Shown: piece by piece, positions 18,282 to 28,107 of the stretch | How the letters are laid out: each line of letters opens with the position of its first letter | How positions within the stretch are numbered: position 1 is the first letter of the stretch | Source: WTFY01 sp965220875 | Lineage (GTDB): Bacteria; Pseudomonadota; Gammaproteobacteria; UBA4575 | Reading direction: 5' to 3' | Assembly (NCBI GenBank): GCA_965220875.1 | Contig: OZ244849.1 | Location: forward strand, 806,001-870,000 | Length of the DNA stretch: 64,000 nucleotides | Notes under the pieces: generated by a model | What the model was told of the DNA's origin: nothing | Database searches by the model: none | Seen by the model: the letters and a program-made list of their open reading frames with translations, nothing else | Translations under genes and position numbers: made by a program

Positions 18282-20453
18282 ATGGACGTCAGCCCGATTC
18301 TTGATCCATTGAATGAGGCACAGCGAGCCGCGGTGACTTCCGAGGATGTCCCGGCCCTGGTCATTGCCGGGGCCGGCAGCGGCAAGACACGCGTGCTGGT
18401 GCACCGGATTGCGTGGCTGTGCGAAGTACACTCCGTTTCCCCGTTCAGCGTGCTTGCAGTCACCTTTACCAACAAGGCAGCCGCAGAGATGCGCGCACGG
18501 GTGGAAAGCCTGCTGCAACATGCGTTGGGCGGGATGTGGATCGGTACCTTTCATGGCATTTCGCATCGACTGTTACGGGCGCACTGGCAAGAGGCCGGAC
18601 TCAAGGAAAATTTCCAGATTCTGGACAGCGATGACCAGTTGCGCCTGGTCAAACGCATCATCCGGGACATGGGACTGGATGATTCCAGATGGCCGCCCAA
18701 GCAGGCCCGCGGATATATCAATGCCCGGAAAGAAGAGGGTTTGAGAGCCGGACAACTGCAGCACCGGGATGACCCTGCAGCCCGTCAACTGATCCGGATC
18801 TATACCGTCTACGAACAGGAGTGCGAACGCACGGCTTCAGTGGATTTTGCCGAACTGTTGCTGAGGAGTCTGGAACTGCTGCAGCAAAACCAGGAGATTC
18901 TTGGCCACTACCGCAGGAAATTCCGTCATATCCTGGTAGACGAATTCCAGGATACGAATGCGATTCAGTATGCGTGGCTCAGGACATTTGCGGGAGAAGA
19001 AAACCCGGTGTTTGCGGTAGGTGACGATGATCAGTCCATTTATGGCTGGCGAGGCGCGCGTATCGAAAACCTGCATAACTTCGAGCGCGATTACCGGAAC
19101 ACGCAATTGTTCAGACTGGAGCAGAATTACCGTTCAACCAATACGATACTGTCGGTCGCCAATGCACTGATCGATAACAACCGTGAACGCATGGGGAAAA
19201 AGCTCTGGACGGAGGGTGTGACCGGTGATCCAGTCTGCCTGTATGCAGCGTTCAACGAACAGGATGAGGCACGCTTTGTAGCGGAAAGGATCCGGCAATG
19301 GGTCGAGGCCGGTCGCAGCCGCCGGGACGACATTGCAGTGCTGTACCGCTCTAATGCCCAGTCCAGGGTTTTTGAAGAGGTTTTCATTTCGCACAGTGTC
19401 CCGTATCGCGTGTACGGAGGTTTGCGTTTCTTTGAACGGGCGGAGATCAGGGATGCCTTGGCCTACCTGCGCCTGGCAAGAAATCCGGATGACGACCCGT
19501 CATTCGAGCGAGTCGTAAACGTGCCTTCGCGTGGTATCGGTCAACGCACGATGGCCTTGGTGCGAGACAGGGCTGTGCGAAACAGGGTCACGCTCTGGAA
19601 GGCAGCCGAAGAAATACTGCAGTCGAAAAGCTTGACAACCCGTGCTGCCCATGCGCTTGAGCGGTTTCTGCAGCTCATGCGTACACTGGAAGAGGAAATC
19701 AGGGCGCTGGAACTGGATGCACAGATCGACCATATCCTTCGGTCAACTGGCCTGATGTCACACCATGGCCGCGAGGGCAATGAAAAAGCCAAGTCGCGGG
19801 TCGAGAACCTGAAGGAATTGGTTGTGACGGCACGCAGTTTTGATCTGGACAACGAGCTGTACAAGGAAATGCTGCCGGCAGACGCCTTTCTGGTGCATGC
19901 CGCACTCGAGGCGGGTGAAGGTCAGGGGGCGATATGGGAGGACTGCGTGCAGTTGATGACCCTGCATGCTGCCAAGGGCCTGGAGTTCGCACTGGTATTT
20001 ATAGTCGGCATGGAAGAAGACCTGTTTCCTTCCGGCATGTCGAAGGAGGAGCCGGGTCGCCTGGAGGAGGAACGGCGTCTGTGTTACGTGGGGATCACCC
20101 GTGCACGCAAGCAACTGGTATTCACCTATGCGGAGTCGAGGCGCCGCTACGGGGCCGACAGCTACTACAACTCACCCTCGCGTTTCATTGGTGAACTCCC
20201 GCCTGAACTGATTACCGAAGTGCGACCCCGTGCAATGGTTTCAACACCTGTGCGCACCCGTTCCATGCCTGGCCGCCCCAGGCAAAACTCGGGAATCGGT
20301 GTCGGAGATAGTGTGGTGCATGCCAAGTTTGGCAGGGGCGTGGTGCTCGACTGTGAAGGGGCCGGACCGAACGCGCGGGTGCAGGTAAATTTCGAACGGG
20401 AAGGAAGCAAATGGCTGGTCCTGGCCTATGCCAACCTGGACAAGCTTGCATGA
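18282..20453 (+). CDS. uvrD: UvrD-family DNA helicase II
   Basis: The 723-residue protein is a superfamily 1A 3'-5' helicase acting in mismatch and nucleotide-excision repair. Motifs appear in order: LNEAQRAAV (Q motif), GAGSGKTRVLVHR (Walker A, about residues 29-41), DEFQDTNAIQ (Walker B), GDDDQSIYGWRGA (motif III), LEQNYRS (IV), LMTLHAAKGLEF (V) and VGITRARK (VI). A C-terminal Tudor-like segment (VGDSVVHAKFGRG) follows. Length fits UvrD rather than Rep. It lies 24 bases after ubiB and may be read through from it. Confidence 0.95.
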   Translation: MDVSPILDPLNEAQRAAVTSEDVPALVIAGAGSGKTRVLVHRIAWLCEVHSVSPFSVLAVTFTNKAAAEMRARVESLLQHALGGMWIGTFHGISHRLLRAHWQEAGLKENFQILDSDDQLRLVKRIIRDMGLDDSRWPPKQARGYINARKEEGLRAGQLQHRDDPAARQLIRIYTVYEQECERTASVDFAELLLRSLELLQQNQEILGHYRRKFRHILVDEFQDTNAIQYAWLRTFAGEENPVFAVGDDDQSIYGWRGARIENLHNFERDYRNTQLFRLEQNYRSTNTILSVANALIDNNRERMGKKLWTEGVTGDPVCLYAAFNEQDEARFVAERIRQWVEAGRSRRDDIAVLYRSNAQSRVFEEVFISHSVPYRVYGGLRFFERAEIRDALAYLRLARNPDDDPSFERVVNVPSRGIGQRTMALVRDRAVRNRVTLWKAAEEILQSKSLTTRAAHALERFLQLMRTLEEEIRALELDAQIDHILRSTGLMSHHGREGNEKAKSRVENLKELVVTARSFDLDNELYKEMLPADAFLVHAALEAGEGQGAIWEDCVQLMTLHAAKGLEFALVFIVGMEEDLFPSGMSKEEPGRLEEERRLCYVGITRARKQLVFTYAESRRRYGADSYYNSPSRFIGELPPELITEVRPRAMVSTPVRTRSMPGRPRQNSGIGVGDSVVHAKFGRGVVLDCEGAGPNARVQVNFEREGSKWLVLAYANLDKLA

Positions 20454-20603
20454 GCCTTGTGCGATGCCCTGTACGGAATACATTCGTGCGGGAGGCCGAG
20501 TCCAGATGATCATCCGCGGAATGTTCCGGTCGAATTTCATGCGAATTTAGAAGTCTTTCCGCAAGTAGCTTATACTGGCCCCGGAATACTGATCGGGTTG
20601 AAC

Positions 20604-21707
20604 GTGCAGAGAAGAAAATTTTTACGTTATGCGGGGGTCGGTGCGGTGCTTGCCGGGGGTCTTGCCGGATGCAAGGAAGGACCTGCTCCGGCACCGTCCA
20701 AACCGGTGGCATCCCGGGTCTGGAAATGGAAAATGGTCACTACATGGCCGAAAAACTTTCCGGGACTTGGCAGCGGGGCAGAATTTCTTGCAGAACAGAT
20801 CAATGTGATGTCCGGTGGGCGGATTCACGTGGAGGTGTACGGGGCGGGCGAGCTTGTCCCGGCCTTCGAGATTTTTGATGCCGTGGAAAGTGGCTCTGCC
20901 CAGATGGGGCATGGTTCGGCCTATTACTGGAAAGGCAAGTACCCTGCCTTGCAGTTTTTTTCTACCGCCCCGTTCGGGATGACTGCCATGGAAATGAACA
21001 GCTGGTTGTACCATGGGGGTGGCATGCAGCTGTGGCGGAAGGCTTATGACCGGTTCGGCCTGGTCGCGGCAGCATCTGGAAATACCGGTGTGCAAATGGC
21101 TGGCTGGTTCAACAAGGAAGTGAATTCTCTGGACGATCTCAAAGGGCTGAAGATGCGCATACCCGGTCTGGCAGGAGAGGTGTTGAAGCGTGCGGGCGGC
21201 ACCCCGGTCAATCTGCCGGGGGGCGAGTTGTTTACTGCATTGCAATCCGGTGCGATCGATGCCACGGAATGGGTAGGCCCCTATAATGACCTGGCTTTCG
21301 GGCTCCACAAGATTGCCCGATACTACTACTATCCTGGGTGGCATGAGCCGGGCACGGCGATGGAATGCTTCATTAACAAGGCTGCTTTCGAGACACTGCC
21401 CGAAGACCTGCAGCGCATAGTAATCAACGCCTGTCGCGTGGCGAACCAGGATATGCTTGCGGAATACATTGCGCGCAACAACGATGCATTGGAGACGCTG
21501 GTGAACGAGCACCATGTCGAGTTGCGGAGACTGCCCGTGGAAGTGACCGAAAGGTTTGGAGTCCTTTCAGAGGAGGTTACTGCCGAACTGGCATCCACCG
21601 ACGATTTGGCACGTGAAATATTCGACTCCTACCGCAATTTCTTGAAGAAATCACGTGCCTGGGCGGAAATTTCCGAGCGCGCGTACTTGAACTTGCGTGC
21701 CGGATAG
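20604..21707 (+). CDS. TRAP transporter solute-binding protein, TakP-like
   Basis: The periplasmic DctP-type receptor captures an organic acid, in the TakP subgroup typically an alpha-keto acid, for the TRAP permease. I favour the GTG at 20604 (367 residues). It gives a twin-arginine signal, RRKFLRY, then a hydrophobic run ending in GLAGC, so a Tat-exported lipoprotein is possible. TakP-like features are TTWPKNFPGLGSGA at the mature N-terminus and EWVGPYNDLAFGLHK. The matching permease genes lie nearby but on the opposite strand. Confidence 0.9.
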   Translation: MQRRKFLRYAGVGAVLAGGLAGCKEGPAPAPSKPVASRVWKWKMVTTWPKNFPGLGSGAEFLAEQINVMSGGRIHVEVYGAGELVPAFEIFDAVESGSAQMGHGSAYYWKGKYPALQFFSTAPFGMTAMEMNSWLYHGGGMQLWRKAYDRFGLVAAASGNTGVQMAGWFNKEVNSLDDLKGLKMRIPGLAGEVLKRAGGTPVNLPGGELFTALQSGAIDATEWVGPYNDLAFGLHKIARYYYYPGWHEPGTAMECFINKAAFETLPEDLQRIVINACRVANQDMLAEYIARNNDALETLVNEHHVELRRLPVEVTERFGVLSEEVTAELASTDDLAREIFDSYRNFLKKSRAWAEISERAYLNLRAG

Positions 21708-21769
21708 CATAAAACTGTCCCTAAGCGAAATGAATTTACCATAAGAAGATATAAAGAGGAGCTGAAATC

Positions 21770-22009
21770 GTGGAAGAACTCTTTGTCCAGTGGCGTACGA
21801 TGTGGGATGCCAAGGAATACACAACCCAGTTATTCTTTCTGTTTAACCTGGTGTTTGCAGTGTATGTGGCATGGCTTCCGTTTCGTGCAGCGAGCAAGGA
21901 CACCACTACACTGAACCGGGGTATCATGTTTGGCTTCGGGATTGGATACGCGCTGTTGATCATTTACGCGTACATCGCACTGGTACCTACCTTCTCTCCG
22001 TACGAGTAA
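21770..22009 (+). CDS. Small two-span membrane protein next to TRAP genes
   Basis: A 79-residue protein starts at GTG 21770, with a good ribosome site (AAGAGGAG at 21754-21761). It has two hydrophobic segments, about residues 22-40 and 51-70, flanked by polar ends. No known family is recognised. It lies 62 bases after the TRAP binding-protein gene, in the same direction, suggesting co-expression. A role as an accessory subunit or membrane partner of the TRAP system is inference from position only. Confidence 0.7.
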   Translation: MEELFVQWRTMWDAKEYTTQLFFLFNLVFAVYVAWLPFRAASKDTTTLNRGIMFGFGIGYALLIIYAYIALVPTFSPYE

Positions 22010-22083
22010 TTCTTTTCCGCGGGAGCCTTCCCGCCGGGCGGGCAAGTATGCCGTGGGTGCGGCTGCCTGTGCGGGGCAAGGGC

Positions 22084-23457
22084 TCAGTAAATTCTGTGAG
22101 GCAGCCAGGTAGCAAGGGCCGGGAAACTGGCCAGCAGGACCAGAGTCAGGACCTGCAAGGCAATAAACGGTGCCACACCACGATAGATCTGCCGGGTTCT
22201 TATTTCAGCCGGTGCCACACCACGCAGGTAAAACAGGGCGAACCCGAATGGCGGTGTCAGGAAGGAGGTCTGAAGATTGATCGCAATCATGATTCCCAGC
22301 CAGACCGGGTCGATTCCAAGACTCAGTAACACCGGTCCCACGATCGGCACTACGACAAACGTGATCTCGATGAAGTCCAGGATGAACCCGAGCAGGAACA
22401 TCAGGACCATGACTATCAGCACTGCAGAAAACGTGCCTCCAGGCAGATGCATCAGCAGGGCATGTACGGCATGATCTCCCCCGAATCCGCGAAACACGAG
22501 TGAGAAGACGGACGCCCCGATGAAGATCATGAACACCATACAGGTGATACGTACGGATTTTTGCATGACATCACGCAGGCATTCGAGGTCAAGACGGCGA
22601 TAGAAGAGGGCCAGAAGCACTGCCCCTACGGCTCCCACCGATGCGGCCTCGGTGGGGGTGGCGATTCCCTGGATGATGGAGCCGAGTACCGCGATGATCA
22701 GCAGCAGTGGCGGCACGAGTACATGCAGGATCTTGCGAATCCATTCAGAAACGGTGATTTCAGACTCGTGTTTTATGGCAGGCATCGCTTGAGGCTTGAT
22801 CCAGGCAATGACGACCAGGTACAGGAGATACAGCCCTACAAGCAGCAGTCCGGGGAAAATTGCACCGACAAACAAATCCCCCACAGAAACGGTGTCAGGC
22901 GTGAAATTGCCTTGCGTGAGCTGGGACTGCTGGTATGCCGATGACAGGACATCACCCAGCAGCACCAGGATAATGGAAGGAGGGATGATTTGCCCGAGGG
23001 TGCCCGAGGCACAGATCATGCCGGTTGAAATCTCGGGCTGGTAACCTCTTTTGAGCATGGTAGGCAACGACAGCAGTCCCATGGTGACCACTGTGGCTCC
23101 CACAATGCCGGTGCTTGCTGCCAGTAGCATGCCAACCAGGATCACGGATATTCCCAGGCCTCCTCGCAGGGAGCCGAAAAGGGTCGCCATGGTGTCCAGC
23201 AGGGTGTCGGCAATTCTTGAACGCTGCAGCATGACACCCATGAATACGAACAGGGGCACGGCGATGAGCGTTTCGTTGGTCATGATGCCGAAGAGACGAC
23301 TCGGGAAGGCATGCAGCAGGGCCGGTTCGAACGCACCGCCTGCGATTCCTCCTGCAGCAAATACCAGTGAGACCCCCGCGAGCGTGAAGGCAACCGGAAA
23401 TCCGAACAGCAGTACCAGGATCACGGCAAGAAACAGGATGAAGGCAAAAATCTCCAT
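22084..23457 (-). CDS. dctM: TRAP transporter large permease (DctM family)
   Basis: The 457-residue integral membrane protein has about 12 hydrophobic segments and belongs to the DctM/ion-transporter superfamily, the Na+-coupled translocation subunit of TRAP transporters. Family features include FVFMGVMLQRS (near residue 70), GQIIPPSI (about 152-159) and TPTEAASVGAVGA in the middle. It follows dctQ by six bases on the minus strand and converges on the binding-protein gene. Confidence 0.95.
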   Translation of the reverse strand: MEIFAFILFLAVILVLLFGFPVAFTLAGVSLVFAAGGIAGGAFEPALLHAFPSRLFGIMTNETLIAVPLFVFMGVMLQRSRIADTLLDTMATLFGSLRGGLGISVILVGMLLAASTGIVGATVVTMGLLSLPTMLKRGYQPEISTGMICASGTLGQIIPPSIILVLLGDVLSSAYQQSQLTQGNFTPDTVSVGDLFVGAIFPGLLLVGLYLLYLVVIAWIKPQAMPAIKHESEITVSEWIRKILHVLVPPLLLIIAVLGSIIQGIATPTEAASVGAVGAVLLALFYRRLDLECLRDVMQKSVRITCMVFMIFIGASVFSLVFRGFGGDHAVHALLMHLPGGTFSAVLIVMVLMFLLGFILDFIEITFVVVPIVGPVLLSLGIDPVWLGIMIAINLQTSFLTPPFGFALFYLRGVAPAEIRTRQIYRGVAPFIALQVLTLVLLASFPALATWLPHRIY

Positions 23458-23463
23458 GGCTGC

Positions 23464-23958
23464 CTATTCGCGCATAACCAGCCACGCCCGTCCGCCCATG
23501 GCAACCGCTTGCAGGAACAAAAGCACAGCCATGGCAGGAATCAGGGTTTTCAGAATAAAGACGAGTGGCAGTCCGCCTGCCTCGCGGGATCCTTCCATGA
23601 GCTTCCACGAGTTGATGACGTAGTCAAAGCTGGTCCAGATGATGAAGCCTGTAAACGGCAGCACCAGGAGAATGCATCCGAAAAAGTTCACCCTGGCCTG
23701 GTTCTTCCGGGACATGCCCTGGTAAATGATGTCCACGCGCACATGCTCATTGTGTTTCAGCGTGTAGGCGCCTGCGAGCATGAAAACGAACGCGTGCAGA
23801 TAGGTAATCGATTCCTGCATGGCGATGCTGCCGAAATTGAAACCGTAGCGTAATACCGCAACCGAAAAGGTAATAATCGCCATGGTAGGCAATAGCCATG
23901 CCACGAGCGTACCCATGCGTTCATTGAATGCGTTAATCCCGTCGCACAGCTTTTTCAT
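23464..23958 (-). CDS. dctQ: TRAP transporter small permease (DctQ family)
   Basis: The 164-residue protein has four hydrophobic segments and the DctQ pattern, including RVDIIYQGMSRKNQARVNF between the second and third spans. DctQ associates with DctM in the inner membrane. The gene starts 27 bases after the homoserine kinase stop on the same strand, so thrB-dctQ-dctM may share a transcript. Confidence 0.93.
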   Translation of the reverse strand: MKKLCDGINAFNERMGTLVAWLLPTMAIITFSVAVLRYGFNFGSIAMQESITYLHAFVFMLAGAYTLKHNEHVRVDIIYQGMSRKNQARVNFFGCILLVLPFTGFIIWTSFDYVINSWKLMEGSREAGGLPLVFILKTLIPAMAVLLFLQAVAMGGRAWLVMRE

Positions 23959-23985
23959 GAAGGGCTCCAGGATGACCAGGCAGCT

Positions 23986-24927
23986 TCAGGAATCCAGTGC
24001 GGGTGTGTGGCGGATACGTGCCAGCAGGATCCGTTTGAAAACATCAGGATCCTTGATGTGAGTGATTTCACCGTCCTTGGGATAGATCTGGTCATGCAGG
24101 CGCGACAGCCAGAATCTGAGCGCCGCGGCACGCAGCATGTGCTCCCAGGTTTCAGATTCCCGGGGATGGAGTGTACGTTCCATGCGGTAGCCCTTGATCA
24201 GCGCAGCATACAGCTCCGGGTCCAGTTCGCCGCTGTCGTCGCTGCACCAGTCATTCACGGTCACGGCAAGGTCGTACAGCAGGCAATCGTTGCAGGCGTA
24301 GTAGAAATCAATGATACCGGTGAGTGCATGGCGCTTGAACATGACATTGTCGCGAAACAGGTCTGCATGCACCACGCCTTGAGGAATCTCTAACCCAAGC
24401 GGATGCTTGCGTAGATGAATCTCTTGTTCGAGCAACTGCCGGTCTTCTGAGGACAGCTTGTGGGACACCCTGCCGGCCGTGCGTTCTGCCCAGGCGATTC
24501 CTCTGGGGTTTGCCTGCATGCCGTTGAACGAATTGCCCAGCAGATGGATCTGTGCCAGGGCATGTCCCACTGCCATGCAGTGCCTTGCATTGGGTGTCAG
24601 CACATTCTGTCCCTCGAGGCGTCGAACGATGGCTGCAGGTTTGTCCTTCAGCACAAGCACGTAATTTCCCTGCAGGTCTGCAATCGGGTGTGCGGTAGGC
24701 ATTCCATGATCAGAAAGATGAGCCATGAAGTTCAGGTAATATGGCAGGCGATCGAAACCTACTTCTTCAAAGATCGTCAGTACGAACCTGCCATTTTCCG
24801 TGGTCACAAAGTAATTGGTGTTTTCGATGCCAGCATTGATTCCTTCGTGGTGTAATAATGCTCCCAGTGAGTAATTCTTCAGAAACGCTTCGAGTTCCTG
24901 TAATGTGATGTTGGTGTAAACGGACAT
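23986..24927 (-). CDS. thrB: Homoserine kinase, APH-fold type
   Basis: The 313-residue protein phosphorylates homoserine in threonine synthesis. It belongs to the aminoglycoside-phosphotransferase fold type rather than the GHMP type. The start MSVYTNITLQELEAFL and the nucleotide-side segment GIENTNYFVTTENG are typical. The catalytic loop is VVHADLFRDNVMF and the metal-binding Asp is in GIIDFYYACND. It is divergent from polA across a 213-base spacer, and polA neighbours this thrB type in many proteobacteria. Confidence 0.93.
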   Translation of the reverse strand: MSVYTNITLQELEAFLKNYSLGALLHHEGINAGIENTNYFVTTENGRFVLTIFEEVGFDRLPYYLNFMAHLSDHGMPTAHPIADLQGNYVLVLKDKPAAIVRRLEGQNVLTPNARHCMAVGHALAQIHLLGNSFNGMQANPRGIAWAERTAGRVSHKLSSEDRQLLEQEIHLRKHPLGLEIPQGVVHADLFRDNVMFKRHALTGIIDFYYACNDCLLYDLAVTVNDWCSDDSGELDPELYAALIKGYRMERTLHPRESETWEHMLRAAALRFWLSRLHDQIYPKDGEITHIKDPDVFKRILLARIRHTPALDS

Positions 24928-25140
24928 GTAGGCTGGCTGTGGTCGGTAAATTTGCAGTTGTTGAGGGGTTGCAGTCTACGAGTCCGGCGAATCCTGGTTC
25001 CCGGACAACAACTCACGCTTGCCCGGGAAATACCGGGATGTACGTTCTGTGAGGAATGTCATGCAACCTTTACATAAAACACGCGCAATGATAACGCGTC
25101 AACCGTTCTCCCTCTAGTCGTCACAGGTGTAAAACCGTAC

Positions 25141-27864
25141 ATGTCCAAAGCCCGGGTTCCACCTCTTGTTCTGGTAGATGGATCATCCTACCTGTATAGG
25201 GCCTTTCATGTTCCGCAGTTGCAGGCGCTGACCACGCGCTCCGGTCAGCCGACCGGTGCCGTGTACGGTGTGGTCAACATGCTCAGGAAACTGCTGGCTG
25301 AAGAGCATCCCAGCCATATTGCAGTGGTATTCGATGCCAAGGGCAAGACTTTCCGTCACGAATTGTACCCCCGGTACAAGGCCAACCGTCCGGTGATGCC
25401 GGAGGAACTTCGCATGCAGATTGCGCCCTTGCATGCTGTGATCAAGGCTCTGGGTCTGACACTGGTTTCCGTGCCGAACGTCGAGGCGGACGATGTCATC
25501 GGAACGCTGGCATCGCATGCTGCGGATCAGGGCCATGAAGTACTGATTTCAACCGGTGACAAGGACATGGCACAGCTGGTCAATGAGCAGGTCACGCTGG
25601 TGAACACCATGACTAACTCGAAGATGGATGCATCCGGTGTCATGAAGAAATTCGGGGTGACTCCCCCGCAGATTGTCGATTTCCTGGCATTGACCGGTGA
25701 CAAGTCCGACAATGTCCCGGGCGTACCGGGTGTGGGCCTGAAAACTGCAGCAAAGTGGCTGAACAAGTACGGTACGCTGGAGCAGCTCGTCAGTCAGGCA
25801 AATGACATTCCCGGGAAGGTTGGCGAAAAACTGCGTGCACACCTTGAGTTGCTGCCTCTGGCGAAGGAACTTGTATCCATACGATGCAGCCTGGATCTTG
25901 GTATCCGTGTAGAGGATCTGCAACTGCATTCACAAGACCCGGGAGAGCTGGCAAGGCTGTACACGGAGCTTGAGTTCAAGTCCTGGTTAGGGACACTCGA
26001 TTTGCCGGAAAACAGGTCGGCGGATTCAATGAAGCCGGTCAGCGCCACGGTCGTTCAAAGCTACGAGGTCGTGCTGGACGAAGCAAAACTCGACCGGTGG
26101 CTGACACGGTTGCAGCAGGCAGACAGGATCGCCATGGACATCCAGACGAATCACCCGGACGATTACATGCAGGCTGACGTGGTCGGACTTTCGTTTGCAG
26201 TGCAGCCAGGTGAGGCTGCCTATGTTCCGTTTACCCACGATTATCCCGGAGCCCCCGGGCAGCTGGACCGTACTCGCACCCTGAAGATGCTTGAACCTGT
26301 GCTGGGTGCAACGCCGGGGAAAATTCTTGGCCACAACCTGAAGTACAGCCGGAATGTACTGCTTAATCACGGAATATGTCTGAGAGGCATACAGCACGAC
26401 ACCATGCTGCAGTCCTACGTGTGCAATTCTGTAGCCAGCCGGCATGATCTCGCGACCTTGTGCGAGAAGCATCTGCAGTACACGAAAACCGATTTGAGTG
26501 GCCTTCTGGGTCAAGGTGCAAAACAGGTCAGTTTCAATCAGGTGAAGGTGGAGGATGCGGCCCAGTACGCAGCGGAATGCGCGGACATGGTACTGAGACT
26601 GTGCCCGGTATTCTGCTCTGAACTGGAGAAAGTATCCAGGCTGCAGGAACTTTATCTGGAGGTAGAGCTTCCCATGCTGAAGGTGCTGTCCAACATCGAA
26701 CGTGAGGGTGTGCTGATTGATTCGGGGCAGCTCAGGGGGCAGAGCAGGGAACTGGCCGAAAGGATCAGCGAGATTGAAAGTCAGGCATTCGAGCAGGCAG
26801 GTGGGGCATTCAACCTGGGGTCACCCAAGCAGATACAGGAGATCCTGTTTGAAAAGCAGGGCTTGCCGGTTATCCGCAAAACACCCACCGGTCAGCCTTC
26901 CACGGCGGAAGACGTGCTGCAGGAACTGGCAAGAGACTATCCCTTGCCCAGGTTGCTGCTGTCGCATCGCATGCTCAGCAAGTTGAAATCGACGTATACG
27001 GACAAGCTTCCTGTGCTGGTCAACCCCCGTACAAAAAGGATACATACGTCGTACCACCAGGCGGTTGCCGCGACCGGCCGCCTGTCCTCTTCCGATCCCA
27101 ACCTGCAGAATATTCCCATCCGCACTGAGGAAGGAAGGCGGATTCGAAGGGCCTTTGTTGCACCGGAGTCCTGCGTGATTCTGGCTGCCGATTACTCGCA
27201 GATTGAATTGCGCATCATGGCGCATTTGTCGCAGGACGAAAGGCTGTGCGATGCATTTTCCAGGGGCGCTGACGTTCATCGTGCCACGGCTGCGGAAGTG
27301 TTTGCGATCAATATGGAGGATGTCGGTACCGAGCGCCGTCGCGCTGCCAAGGCGATCAACTTCGGATTGATCTACGGGATGTCTGCCTTTGGCCTGGCAG
27401 CCCAGCTCGGGATTACGCGTAAAGAGGCGCAGCAGTATGTAAATCTCTACTTTGAGCGATATCCTGGCGTGAAGAAGTTCATGGGCAATATACGTGAACA
27501 GGCCCGCGCTCAAGGCTATGTTGAAACGCTGTTCGGCAGACGTCTATATCTGCCGGACATCAATCACAGGAATGTGAAGCTTCGCCAGTATGCCGAGCGT
27601 ACTGCCATCAACGCACCCATGCAGGGTACTGCTGCAGACATCATCAAGCGGGCCATGATTGAAATCGATGCATGGCTGGTGCACGAACAGCTGGACTGCA
27701 AGATGGTGATGCAGGTGCACGATGAACTCGTGTTTGAAGTTCACAGTGACTGCCGGGACCTTGTCATGAAAACTGTGATGCAGAAGATGGCCTCTGCGGC
27801 AGAACTCTCCGTTCCGCTCGTAGTGGATGCCAAGTTCGGTGCCAACTGGGATGAAGCGCATTGA
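25141..27864 (+). CDS. polA: DNA polymerase I, proofreading site probably inactive
   Basis: The 907-residue enzyme fills gaps and removes RNA primers. The N-terminal 5'-3' exonuclease (1-290) has YRAFHVPQL, EADDVIGTLA and TGDKSDNVPG. Polymerase motifs A (ADYSQIELRIMAHLS), B (RAAKAINFGLIYGMS) and C (QVHDELVFEV) are intact. In the middle 3'-5' exonuclease domain, of the four acidic residues required in E. coli, D333 and D482 remain. The positions of E357 and D424 (E. coli numbering) read Q335 (AMDIQT) and S403 (LKYSRN), so proofreading is likely lost. The start is the ATG at 25141. Confidence 0.97.
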   Translation: MSKARVPPLVLVDGSSYLYRAFHVPQLQALTTRSGQPTGAVYGVVNMLRKLLAEEHPSHIAVVFDAKGKTFRHELYPRYKANRPVMPEELRMQIAPLHAVIKALGLTLVSVPNVEADDVIGTLASHAADQGHEVLISTGDKDMAQLVNEQVTLVNTMTNSKMDASGVMKKFGVTPPQIVDFLALTGDKSDNVPGVPGVGLKTAAKWLNKYGTLEQLVSQANDIPGKVGEKLRAHLELLPLAKELVSIRCSLDLGIRVEDLQLHSQDPGELARLYTELEFKSWLGTLDLPENRSADSMKPVSATVVQSYEVVLDEAKLDRWLTRLQQADRIAMDIQTNHPDDYMQADVVGLSFAVQPGEAAYVPFTHDYPGAPGQLDRTRTLKMLEPVLGATPGKILGHNLKYSRNVLLNHGICLRGIQHDTMLQSYVCNSVASRHDLATLCEKHLQYTKTDLSGLLGQGAKQVSFNQVKVEDAAQYAAECADMVLRLCPVFCSELEKVSRLQELYLEVELPMLKVLSNIEREGVLIDSGQLRGQSRELAERISEIESQAFEQAGGAFNLGSPKQIQEILFEKQGLPVIRKTPTGQPSTAEDVLQELARDYPLPRLLLSHRMLSKLKSTYTDKLPVLVNPRTKRIHTSYHQAVAATGRLSSSDPNLQNIPIRTEEGRRIRRAFVAPESCVILAADYSQIELRIMAHLSQDERLCDAFSRGADVHRATAAEVFAINMEDVGTERRRAAKAINFGLIYGMSAFGLAAQLGITRKEAQQYVNLYFERYPGVKKFMGNIREQARAQGYVETLFGRRLYLPDINHRNVKLRQYAERTAINAPMQGTAADIIKRAMIEIDAWLVHEQLDCKMVMQVHDELVFEVHSDCRDLVMKTVMQKMASAAELSVPLVVDAKFGANWDEAH

Positions 27865-28107
27865 TTGCCACTGGTTTGGCCCGGCCCGCGCAGGCCAATG
27901 GTTGCCCGCGTTTCAAAAACAGCCCATACAGGTAGGATCGGGCAGGGGAGAATGCAGTACGCGAGGTGTACACTCCTCCCCCAGCCGGCCAGTCCTGTAA
28001 GGCAGGTTATTCGTACTCCTGTGCTTCCGACTAGCTTTGACTGCACAGGGAGGCTGTCACTTTTCTGCCTGCCCTACAGGGGACATGTATGCTGATTCAG
28101 GCCGGAG

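Noticed and set aside
27865..28107. GGGGAG/CTCCCC hairpin after polA as a Spot 42-like RNA
   Set aside because: Only a loose stem is present and nothing resembles the spf RNA that follows polA in enteric bacteria; at most a weak terminator.
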